Assembly (NCBI GenBank): GCA_043764895.1 | Contig: JAYUJY010000031.1 | Span: forward strand, 1-64,000 | Length of the DNA: 64,000 bases | Reading direction: 5' to 3' | From: JAAFJU01 sp043764895 | Lineage (GTDB): Bacteria > Cyanobacteriota > Cyanobacteriia > Leptolyngbyales > Leptolyngbyaceae | Part shown: piece by piece, positions 53,056 to 62,000 of the stretch | Numbering within the stretch: position 1 is the first letter of the stretch | Layout of the letters: each line of letters opens with the position of its first letter | Program-made: the position numbers and the translations under genes | Notes under the pieces: generated by a model | The model's database searches: none | The model's input: only the letters and a program-made list of their open reading frames with translations | What the model was told of the DNA's origin: nothing

Positions 53056-53121
53056 AGCCAGTTTTAAGTAAAAGGTCTGATGCCTCTATTATTGTAGGTC
53101 ATACATCTCCCCATTAAAAGA

Positions 53122-53172
53122 CCGATCGCACCTCCCTCCAGAACCCGATCGCACTCCCCCGAAGAACGATCG
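53122..53172. repeat. GATCGCACCTCCCC repeat, cluster e
   Basis: Two units and a part (CCGATCGCACCTCCCTCCAG, CCCGATCGCACTCCCCCGAA, GAACGATCG) in the 195-base gap between the vapC antitoxin and the OLD-type gene. Confidence 0.7.
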
Positions 53173-53250
53173 TGACAGATCCACAGTACAAGTAATCGCA
53201 CTTCTCGATTTTGGGACGATCGTAGATCTAGAATATTGGTTGAAGAGGTA

Positions 53251-55064
53251 TCAATTTTCAAAGGTATAAAAAAGCTCCTCTTGCTGATGGTCTAGAGTGA
53301 TGTTGACTAATGCATTTTTGGGATATTGAGTCAAAATCCACCGTGGATCATGAACTTCGTCATGCCAAGTATGTGTGATTATTTTCCAGAGAAATTTAAT
53401 TATAGGACACTTCTTAATCAATGGTCCAACACTACCTTGATCTCTCCATTCATATACCCACTTCTTGGCTTGATTACTTGCAACATAAGGCTTGCCACCT
53501 TTGGGTTTTTGTCGCAGGTAAGGGTGAGCAATTTCAAAATTTGTCTTAAAAACGAATCGTGCAGCGTTCAATCCAGCATGTTTTGCCTCAACAATCTCAT
53601 TCCAAATATTATTGTTCTTTGTCTCCCACCCACTATTACCACTCTCTTCATCATCAGGGGAATCTAGGTCATGAAATACAAAATATGATATTTTAAAGTG
53701 GCGAAGAATTTTTTGAAAATGTGGAATTGTACTTTTGCCACCACAATCAATAACAGTTATCCAGTCTTCATCATATAAGTTTGCTTCGCGAAATTGTCCT
53801 AACAATATATTAATAACAACCGATTCAGTAGGACCTTCGACAAGAATAACTGTATCACTAAAAAAAGCCTCACATACATGTGGGTTAAAGCTTCTAACCA
53901 TCCTCAACTTCTCGATTCCATCCTGCTCTAAATCAAGATCTGTCCTAAATTGAAATAGAGAAATATTATTTTCTTTGTCTTTTGTTAGGCGAACTAAACT
54001 ACTGTGTACGCGACCCAAATCAATCATAATTGGTGAATGAGTTGCACACATCAGTTGAAAAGGGGAGTCTTTAGCCATATCATATAATAACCTTTGAACT
54101 GCTCGTATTCCGGCAGGATGCAGAAAAAGTTCTGGTTCTTCAATTAATAAAATCTTGGTTTTACAAAAAGATTGGGTAATATCTAAATTTAATGAGGAAT
54201 AATCTTTTCCATTTTTCTTAGATCGTAATAATGAGAAGAATTCATGGCATTCTTTGTATGCACTTAAGATTACTTGTCTTTGCACTCCATGTCCTTGAAA
54301 ATCAAGATTAATCCCCATATTTTGCTCATCAAGGACTTCAATTTGAGTACATTTGTGGAGAAGATTAGGTAAATCAAATTCATTTCCTTGATTGTTAATA
54401 TGTAAAGAAATTTCTGGGAATACTTTCTTTAGACTTTCACTCATCTTATTTCCTAATTGATTCGTAAATCCAGATTCACGCAAGATTTCTTGAAGAGATA
54501 CAATTGAGTTCTCGACTGTTTTATAAGCTTCTTTAAAGATAGGATCTTCCTTCATCTGATCAAGAATGGCATCTTTTACTAGATTTTGGATTGTAGATAC
54601 GACATCTTGAGTCTTTGCCATACCTTTTATCCAAATTGGTTCTGGAAGATCTGCCTTAAGAAGCTTTACCTCTCTACTTGTCTCTTTAGAAACTTCAGGT
54701 TTGCATCCATATTTGCCAATATATATTGTAGATGCTTCCTTTGGCACCTCCCAAATCCTTCTCAAAATTGGATTTCCATTTCCATGAAGCTTTAGATTTA
54801 GTTGTTCCACTTCATCTTCATTTGCTAATAATTCAACTTCAATTTCTATAGGAAGATCTGCATTTTTAGTGTGGAAGTCATCTATTGAAGATTTCTGATT
54901 TTGAAAGAAATAATCATAGGCATGAAGAATAGATGATTTTCCAATATTATTTTTCCGATTAAGAAAATAATGTCTTGCTTATCTAGTGTGACTTCAAGAC
55001 CACTTCCATTTTCTCCGGATCCAATTCCTCGGAAGTTCTTGATTCTTAATTTTAGAAGTCTCAT
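53251..55064 (-). pseudogene. OLD-family ATPase/TOPRIM nuclease, frameshifted in Walker A
   Basis: The first 60 codons from 55064 (MRLLKLRIKNFRGIGSGENG, then IIFLIGK) and the frame from 54810 down to 53251 are parts of one gene. Restoring one A in the A5 run (T5 at 54950-54954) gives GKNNIGKSSILHAYDYFF, an intact Walker A, and joins the frames into about 604 residues. The rest has signature-like text, Walker B KILLIEEPELFLHPAGI, H-loop CATHSPIMI and a TOPRIM domain (VILVEGPTESVVIN, VIDCGGKST, FHDLDSP). OLD proteins are ATP-dependent DNA nucleases, often antiphage. No GajB-like helicase follows. As read, the ATPase is lost. Confidence 0.85.
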
Positions 55065-55177
55065 TTAATATTCTTTATTTTATCTCTATACAATATTTTA
55101 TCATTATTTAGCAATGTGTGTCCATTCCAAATGGCTTAACTAGTTCATCATTTTACTGAATCTTCATACCTTAAAAG

Positions 55178-55420
55178 TTAAGGACAGTTAGTCCCGATCT
55201 GGTGGGATGTGATTGTAAAATAAAGTAATGTAGCGATCGTCACAAACCGCTTTGTCAGACTCCCATATCGCAAATTCTCCGCCACCAACTTCACGAACCG
55301 CTCCAACTTCTCCAACCAAGCCTGAGCCTCATCCGGCGACAACTTCACGGCAGGTTCCTCCGGCTTTTCAACAGCAGTTTCCGGCGTAACCTCAGTTGGC
55401 TTTGTAGAATCATCAGACAT
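55178..55420 (-). CDS. Hypothetical protein, 80 residues
   Basis: Unknown. Acidic, Pro- and Glu-rich N-terminal half (SDDSTKPTEVTPETAVEKPE), then a helical segment (DEAQAWLEKLERFVKLVAEN) and a short hydrophobic end (KRFVTIATLLYFTI). The ATG at 55418-55420 (MSDDS) was chosen over one at 55465. It has no link with its neighbours that I can see. Confidence 0.5.
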   Translation of the reverse strand: MSDDSTKPTEVTPETAVEKPEEPAVKLSPDEAQAWLEKLERFVKLVAENLRYGSLTKRFVTIATLLYFTITSHQIGTNCP

Positions 55421-55554
55421 GAGAAGCGACCATCCAGCAGAATTATTTGTGAGGAACTTAATCATCAGTATGGCAAATTCTTCGGCAAATGGAACTATCG
55501 AGGCTTATTCCTCACCGAACTTTATTAAGAGTACGATCAGCATTATCATCCTTT

Positions 55555-55978
55555 TTAATCGATCGGAGGATGCCAACCTGCCGAAACCCAAGCTTGCCTA
55601 ACGGTTACAGCATAGGAATTATTTATTTGTAATGCGACAACCGTTGCACGACCTATCACTGTCAGCCCTTTGATATAGACCCCATCCTGAGTCCAAACGA
55701 AATGGCACGACCATTCTTGGCGACGAGGATTAAACAGTTTTACCTTGCGGTTTGTAATCGGATCTCGACCGTGGGTTTGAATCCCCTTGTAAGAATTGCA
55801 AAGACGACAAGCCAACCATAAATTCTCTTCATCATCCGATCCCCCAGCCGATCGAGGAATCGTATGATCAATTTCCAAAATTCCTAGGACATAACTTCTG
55901 CATACACTGGCAGTAGCCACAGCGGTCTTTAGCTTGTTCTCTAACCCGACTGCGGACTTCTTCTGATATCTGACTCAT
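55555..55978 (-). pseudogene. HNH endonuclease, frameshifted
   Basis: From the ATG at 55978 the frame reads MSQISEEVRSRVREQAKDRC and GYCQCMQK. A one-base insertion near 55892-55897 (AAGTTATG) then puts the match into the next frame: YVLGILEIDHTIPRSAGGSD and ENLWLACRLCNSYKG. The CxxC and HNH residues are otherwise complete, with a normal length of about 140. The start overlaps the stop of the upstream gene (ATGA at 55975-55978), so it was the second gene of a pair. Confidence 0.82.
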
Positions 55979-56364
55979 GATTCCAAAGGCGCAATCAACC
56001 GACGTTTGACCGCTTCACTCAGCGCTGTTGCCTTTCTAAGCAAAGCTTCTCGATAAACCTGCATTAAGACCTCCAACTCCGATCGCTCATCTCCCACTAA
56101 CAATCCAGCTTGTTGCCGATCGAGTAACAAACTCAACCGTTCATCCTGATTCGGTTCCATTTGAAGCTCAGTCAACTCCAACACCTGCTCATCCGAAAGA
56201 AGAGTTACAGGCACGACCTCTAGATTAGCCGATCGCATTTCGGGAATAGATAATTTAAGTGAATCCGACAAAACACTCTCAACATCCCGGTTCGCTAATT
56301 GTGCAAACCGCTCCGCCTGTTGATAAATTTCGTCCGGTAATGTAATCATCACTTGAGTCGCCAT
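55975..56364 (-). CDS. Small partner protein of the HNH nuclease
   Basis: 129 residues. N-terminus MATQVMITLPDEIYQQAERF resembles a ribbon-helix-helix start; the remainder is helical (LSDEQVLELTELQMEPNQDE, then SELEVLMQVYREALLRKATA). I recall such proteins upstream of HNH nucleases in cyanobacteria, where they may act as antitoxin-like regulators, but the function is unproven. The stop overlaps the HNH start. Confidence 0.65.
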   Translation of the reverse strand: MATQVMITLPDEIYQQAERFAQLANRDVESVLSDSLKLSIPEMRSANLEVVPVTLLSDEQVLELTELQMEPNQDERLSLLLDRQQAGLLVGDERSELEVLMQVYREALLRKATALSEAVKRRLIAPLES

Positions 56365-56606
56365 AAGTCATACCTCGATCGGGATCAACTGAACAGACGC
56401 AGCTAATAAGATCAGCCCTCTCTAAGTTATATCAGGAGTCTGAGGCAAACGCCCCCGATCGCATAGTCCGATCCAAGTCCGTTAGCATCAACAACAGCCG
56501 TTCCCACCGCACTCACCAAAATCATTCATAGACCCGTTCCCCGATCGTCCATCCCCCAGAATTCGCTACAATTAACCCAACCCCTTTCCATCCGGCAAAC
56601 GCGCCC

Positions 56607-57485
56607 ATGGTCATGAAACCCAATCTCCATCGATCGTTCCTAGCGTCTTTCGTGCGGAGCCTCGCCATTCTTCGATCGCGCTGGAAATATGTGACCTATC
56701 GTCTCGCCCGATTACTGCTGATTAGTTACATCACCGTGGCCATCTATGCCTATGGCTTTAGCGATCGGGCCATTCTTCCGGCCTTCCCGAGCACCTACGA
56801 AACGCTCCCCGGCCTATTGCAAATTCCCACACCCAACGGTCAAACGATCGCCGCACTCTATAAATTGAATTCAGCAGCAAAGTACACGTTACTCATGAGT
56901 CACGGCAACGGCGAAGACTTGGGCGATCTTCAGTCCCAAATCGATGACTTCAAAGCCATGGGCCTGAGCGTGTTTGCCTACGATTATCGCGGCTACGGCA
57001 AAAGTCAAGGCTCTCCTAGCGTTGCGAATGTCTACGAGGATAGCGAAACGGCCTACCAATACTTGACGCAGACCTTGAAAATTCCGCCAGATCGTATTCT
57101 GCTCTATGGCCGATCGGTCGGCGGTGGACCCAGCACAGCCCTAGCAGCACGTCATACTTCGGCATCAGAACAATCTATTGCAGGCACCATTTTAGAAAGC
57201 ACCTTCATCAGCACCTTTCGAGTCACGATTCCCATCCAAATCCTTCCCTACGAAAAATTTCCCAACCAGCAGAATATTCGCCAAACGCGCCACCTCTCGA
57301 CCTTGATCATCCATGGCACAAACGATCGCGTCATCCCCTATTGGCACGGTCAAACGCTCTATGCCACAGCCCAAGACCCCAAACAACTGTTCACCGTCGA
57401 AGGGGCCGATCACAATGATGTATCAAGTGTTGCGGGAGAAAGTTACGCACGATCGATCGTCCAATGGCTGAAAACACTCCCTTAG
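56607..57485 (+). CDS. Membrane-anchored alpha/beta hydrolase
   Basis: 292 residues. An N-terminal membrane segment (about 33-52, LARLLLISYITVAIYAYGF) anchors a hydrolase with LMSHGNGEDLGDLQ, nucleophile elbow LLYGRSVGGGPS, acid in IIHGTNDRVIPYW and His in VEGADHNDVSS. This is the BAAT/ABHD13-like group. Substrate unknown. TACAAT about 35 bases upstream of the start could be a -10 box. The 242 bases before it (56365-56606) hold no gene. Confidence 0.85.
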   Translation: MVMKPNLHRSFLASFVRSLAILRSRWKYVTYRLARLLLISYITVAIYAYGFSDRAILPAFPSTYETLPGLLQIPTPNGQTIAALYKLNSAAKYTLLMSHGNGEDLGDLQSQIDDFKAMGLSVFAYDYRGYGKSQGSPSVANVYEDSETAYQYLTQTLKIPPDRILLYGRSVGGGPSTALAARHTSASEQSIAGTILESTFISTFRVTIPIQILPYEKFPNQQNIRQTRHLSTLIIHGTNDRVIPYWHGQTLYATAQDPKQLFTVEGADHNDVSSVAGESYARSIVQWLKTLP

Positions 57486-57550
57486 GACCGAGAGTTTCCG
57501 AAACCGCCAGAATTTGGGGAGCCTCTTCGCTATCATCATTTGCTCAATAA

Positions 57551-57577
57551 AAAGCCTAACCACAAGGATTAGGCTTT
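57551..57577. terminator. Rho-independent terminator
   Basis: AAAGCCTAA (57551-57559) pairs with TTAGGCTTT (57569-57577). It lies between the converging hydrolase and psb30 genes and can serve both. Confidence 0.75.
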
Positions 57578-57623
57578 AGTAGCTACTCTCTCTTAAAACT
57601 CTAACGATCGGACGAAGCCTGAT

Positions 57624-57743
57624 TTACAGGTCGCCGCCGCGCAAAAACAGCAGAAACACAATCACTGGACCTGCAATGACTACCAGAGCCAGCGTTGTCA
57701 ACTGAAAGACAACCGTAAAATTAATCGCACTCAGAAAGTCCAT
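57624..57743 (-). CDS. psb30: Photosystem II protein Psb30 (Ycf12)
   Basis: A 39-residue single-helix subunit of photosystem II, located near cytochrome b559 and thought to aid assembly or stability. The product MDFLSAINFTVVFQLTTLAL continues as VVIAGPVIVFLLFLRGGDL, matching Psb30, whose IAGP and RGGDL/RRGNL motifs are diagnostic. GGGAGGGG lies just before the ATG at 57741-57743. It has its own transcript, ending at the hairpin at 57551-57577. Confidence 0.92.
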   Translation of the reverse strand: MDFLSAINFTVVFQLTTLALVVIAGPVIVFLLFLRGGDL

Positions 57744-57939
57744 TACCCCTCCCAAACCCGCGCATTGCGCTTCAATAAACTCGAACTTGTGATTGATTAA
57801 TATCTTACGGACATCCGCACCCTATTTTAATTAACGTTACAAAAATCAACGATCGAGATCACCTCGAATCCCCCCAACGCGCGACAATGATAGGGTTCTT
57901 TTTTGTTTCGAGTGCGGAGAGTCCCGCCCATCCCCTACT

Positions 57940-58290
57940 ATGGCAACCTGGCAATGCGTTAAAAACTGTGGTGCTTGCTGCAACCTTGACCCCATCGATC
58001 GTCCGGATTTGGGTGACTATCTCAACGACGAAGAAATTGTCACCTATCTCACCCTGGTGGGCGAAGATGGCTGGTGCATTAATTTCAATAAAGAAACCCG
58101 CGACTGTAGCATCTACGAAAAGCGTCCCTCGTTCTGCCGCGTCACCCCTGAGACCTTCAAGGCCCTTTTCGATGTCGCCCCAGAAGACGTCAATGACTTT
58201 GCAATAGACTGCTGCCGGGAACAAATTGAGGGGGTTTACGGCGATCGGAGCTTGGAAATGCTGGTATTCGATCGGGCGATCGGGATTTAG
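57940..58290 (+). CDS. YkgJ/UPF0153-type cysteine-cluster protein
   Basis: 116 residues with the zinc- or iron-binding Cys pattern CVKNCGACCNLDP near the start and CSIYEKRPSFCRV and DCCREQI further on. Widespread family of unknown function, sometimes suggested to bind a metal cluster. Divergent from psb30. Confidence 0.85.
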   Translation: MATWQCVKNCGACCNLDPIDRPDLGDYLNDEEIVTYLTLVGEDGWCINFNKETRDCSIYEKRPSFCRVTPETFKALFDVAPEDVNDFAIDCCREQIEGVYGDRSLEMLVFDRAIGI

Positions 58291-58364
58291 ATTGGACTAG
58301 GGCTGTCAACATATGACTATAATTATGAAAAGATCGTGAAAACACCCTTAGTCCCAATAGGCTC

Positions 58365-58739
58365 ATGACTTCCCTTCCCAAGGCACCCCCCGAAAGCTTA
58401 GTCGCTGAGGTCGTTCATATCGATGAGCTGGCCCAGGCTGCCCCGTCTGATTTTTCAGTGGTGTGGCGTTGTTTTGTTTCGACCTTCGTCACCATTTTCC
58501 TGGCCGAAATAGGTGATAAAACTCAGGTGGCAACCTTGCTGATGAGCGCTCAATCTCACGAACCTTGGGTGGTTTTTGGGGGTGCGGCGGCGGCGCTGGT
58601 GAGTACGAGTTTGGTGGGTGTGCTGTTGGGACAGTGGCTAGCGAAATTTCTGACGCCGAAGACGCTTGAACTCGCGACGGGTAGTATTTTGGCGATGGTG
58701 GCGGTATTGCTTTTGATTGATGTTGCAGGGATGCCTTAA
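58365..58739 (+). CDS. GDT1/UPF0016 half-protein 1, Mn2+ exporter subunit
   Basis: 124 residues. The E-x-G-D-K-T motif (FLAEIGDKTQVATLLMSA) lies in the first membrane helix, with three hydrophobic segments in all. Members of this family export Mn2+ or Ca2+. Complete GDT1 proteins have two such repeats; here each is a separate gene, and this and the next would assemble as a pair. An analogous split exists in Anabaena (hemi manganese exchangers, Hmx1 and Hmx2, as I recall). The N-terminal 40 residues are a soluble extension. Confidence 0.88.
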   Translation: MTSLPKAPPESLVAEVVHIDELAQAAPSDFSVVWRCFVSTFVTIFLAEIGDKTQVATLLMSAQSHEPWVVFGGAAAALVSTSLVGVLLGQWLAKFLTPKTLELATGSILAMVAVLLLIDVAGMP

Positions 58740-58742
58740 GTC

Positions 58743-59069
58743 ATGGATTGGAATCTTCTTGGACTGAGTTTTATTACCGTGTTTTTGGCTGAACTGGGCG
58801 ACAAAAGTCAACTGGCGGCGATCGCCCTTAGCGGCACGGCCAAGTCTCCTAAGGCGGTGTTTTTTGGGAGCGTTGCTGCATTGATTTTGGCAAGTTTTAT
58901 CGGCGTGATTGTAGGAGAAGGCACCGCACAAATTTTACCCGTAAAGTTGACCAAAGCCATTGCAGCGATCGGGTTTGCGGCTATGGCCTTTAAACTGCTA
59001 GTTCTTCGAGAACGCGATGACGAAAGTAATGCTGAAGCCCTTCCTGAACCCGCTGAAAGTCTCGATTAA
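58743..59069 (+). CDS. GDT1/UPF0016 half-protein 2, Mn2+ exporter subunit
   Basis: 108 residues with the second motif, VFLAELGDKSQLAAIALSG, and three hydrophobic segments. It begins three bases after the first half-protein's stop, so the two are co-translated. Together they would form a plasma-membrane or thylakoid manganese exporter; which membrane cannot be told. Confidence 0.88.
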   Translation: MDWNLLGLSFITVFLAELGDKSQLAAIALSGTAKSPKAVFFGSVAALILASFIGVIVGEGTAQILPVKLTKAIAAIGFAAMAFKLLVLRERDDESNAEALPEPAESLD

Positions 59070-59090
59070 ACCAAGTTTTAAAAACGGGTC

Positions 59091-62000
59091 TTAAAAACGA
59101 GTTTCAAACTCTACAACGCCGCGATTGTCTCCAGAAAAATCAGTTGATCCTCGGAATAGGAATTGTTCATTGACTCGGTAACGGAGTCCTAGCTGGGTAT
59201 TTTGGTTAGGAACGGTCAGGACTCGAAAGATGGTGGCCGAGATGATAGGAAGTCCGTCTTTGGTTCTTAAGAGATCCACTCCGGCTTCTGCTGCGAGTCC
59301 CAAGGTCGAAGTCTTCTGTTTTTCATTGCCAATGAGCGTGGGGAAAAGGCGGAATTCACTTAAGCCTAGGGCATTCCCGATCGCACCTTGAACATTAGTA
59401 AGCAGGGCCGATCCCGCGAAGTTCGCAATGCCTAAGGTCGCATCGTCGCCGCGTCCAAGGGTGTTGATAAAGCCACCCCCAAGGAGCGCCACGATTTCGG
59501 TATTCGATCGGCTAGGGCTACTCTTGAGTTCGAGGTTTTCCGTGAGCAAACTGGCAGGACCGTTGGCTCTGGCTTGGATGCGAACCGTTTGGACACCGCC
59601 TATTGTGTTGGCGGTATTGATGGATTCGGCGATTTCGGCGGTGATGTTGTTGGTGGGGATGCGGGTTCGGGTGACTTCGGGGACGGCGGTCACAAGGCGC
59701 ACGTCGAGAATGGGATCGAGACCCAACTCTTTGCGGAATTCAGCAAAGTTTCGGTAGCCCCGTGCTAAAACAAATTGCGTGGTGAAGAGGTTGACCTGTC
59801 CGGCTTGGAGATCGATGCGACCGACGGGGGCGGGGTTGTCGAGGGTGCCATTGACGATGAGGTTTCCGCGTGCGACGAAGTTGATAATGGGGGCGCGGAC
59901 GACTCGAACATTGTCGCCTAGGGTCAAGTTGAGTGCGCTGAGTTCAAAGGGGACTCGACCATCAGTTTTGCCTCCGGCTGCGAGATCGGTCGTCGGTGCG
60001 TCGGTGAGGAGGACTTGACCGTTGGTGAGCGAGACTTTTCCGCCGATTCGAGGGCTGAATACGCTACCTCCGACGATTAGATTGCCGTTGACGCCGCCTT
60101 GGTAGAGACCTTTAAGGTTAATCGCAATTTTCTGGAGGGCGATCGTGAGGGGCTGTTGGCGGGGAATGGCGACTTTGCTCACGGCGATTTTTAGCGGTTC
60201 GGGGCTGGGCAAGGCTGGGGAGGGGATTGGAGACGCAACTGGAGGCAGTTCCTCAGAAAGCACTGGATCGCTGAACCCAACGAGAGGCAAAGTTCCTTGA
60301 GCGACGATGCTGCCTTTGCTAAACTCGCCCCGCAGCTCTTCGACTTGGATGCCGCTGGGATTAGCGAAGATGCGACCTTTGACGTTGGTGAGCGGCTCGG
60401 GTAATGCCTGAACTTTGACCTGCGCACCATCAAGCGTGAGAGAGCCGAGGATGGTGAGTGGGGTGGTGTCGTTTTGGGTGATGTCGAGATTGAGTTGGCC
60501 TTTACCGCCTTGCCATGCGATCGGTTGGCCCAATAGATTTAGCAACGCTAGGCCGTCGTCCTTAATCCGTGCTGCAATCCTAACGGAGCGATCGGATGAG
60601 GAGACGGTTCCGGTCGGCAAGGGTAAATCGATCGGCAACTCCCCTTGGACCACGATAGGTTCGCTAGAGTTAGCGATAATGCGATTGTTAAAGCTAACGC
60701 GACCGTCAATGTAGTTAAACGATCCGTTAGCCGACTGAATCGGGCTGCCATTAAGGGTTCCATCCACTAGGGCCAGTGCGCCGAGGAAGTTGGGTTTGTT
60801 GCGAGGACCGGAAAGGGACACGGTGGCGTTGAGTTTGCCTGTCAGCGCGAGGGGTTGTCCGGCCAGAGAGAGCGGAACGGGGATAAATTCTTGGATGGCT
60901 TCGACGGGGAGATTTTCGATTTTGAGCTGGCCGGATTGTTCATCGACTTCGCCGATTTGGACGGAGGAAAGGCGGATTTTGGTGTCGCCTGAATTGAGAA
61001 TAAAGGGCCGAATACTCAAGACGCCGTTGTCGAGTCCGCCTTCGAGAATTGCACTGTCGGCCTTGAGGACGCGGTTGGGATTTCGATCGAGTTTGCTGCG
61101 ATCGCTGTTTTCTTCTAAATAAGAGGCATAAGGTCGCCATTCGAGATTTTTGGCTTTGACGCTGAAGTCAGCTTTGAGGCGATCGGGCCGGAAGGGATTC
61201 CCGGCAATTTTGACGGTGCTGTCAAAGCGTCCCCGAATGTCGAGGGAAGTGGGTAGGATTGAACCTTGCCGGGTTTCAGCAATTTGGGACAGGGCTTGAT
61301 TGTTTTTGGCGTAGGTTTGGAGTTGTTGCAGCAGGGTTTTGTCTTTGACGTCAATTTTTTCGGCAACGACGTCACGGGCACTGCCATAAGTGGGAAGCGG
61401 CGACGATCGGGTGAGGTCTTCGAGATTAAATACCTGTGCGAGTTTTAACACATCTTCAAACCGTCCGTCTGTGACCGCCATTTCGGCATTGACTTGGGGT
61501 TCGCCGCGTAGATTGACGTCGCCTTTGAAGGCAATGGTGCCGACTTCTCCGGTGGGGTTGCCGCGATCGTCGAGGAGGGGGAGTCGTAAGGTGCTTTTTT
61601 GGAGACTAATCTTCTGGTCTGAAAGATAGAACGCCGCTTTGAAATCTTCCCCACGTCCGGTGCCCACGCGAGGGTTGAGGACGCTGACGGTGCCGGACTG
61701 ACCGGATTTTAGACTGCCGCTTCCGAGGTTGGCGGTGATTTGTTTGGCGGTGAAGGTGGCGACGCGGGGAGCGTTTACCGTGACGTTAGCGCCTACGATC
61801 GCACCTGTGAGGAGATTTGCACCCTTGACCGTAACGTTTACGTCATTCGCTTCAAAGAGATTGCTGAGTCTGGGTGCGACAATTGCGATCGATCCAGCGT
61901 TGATCGCTGTGAGACTTCCACCGCTTAGAGATGCTGTGAGACTCGTTGCACGGAAGTTTCCGAGACGAGGAGAATTGATATTAAAAATGCCCGTTTGGAG

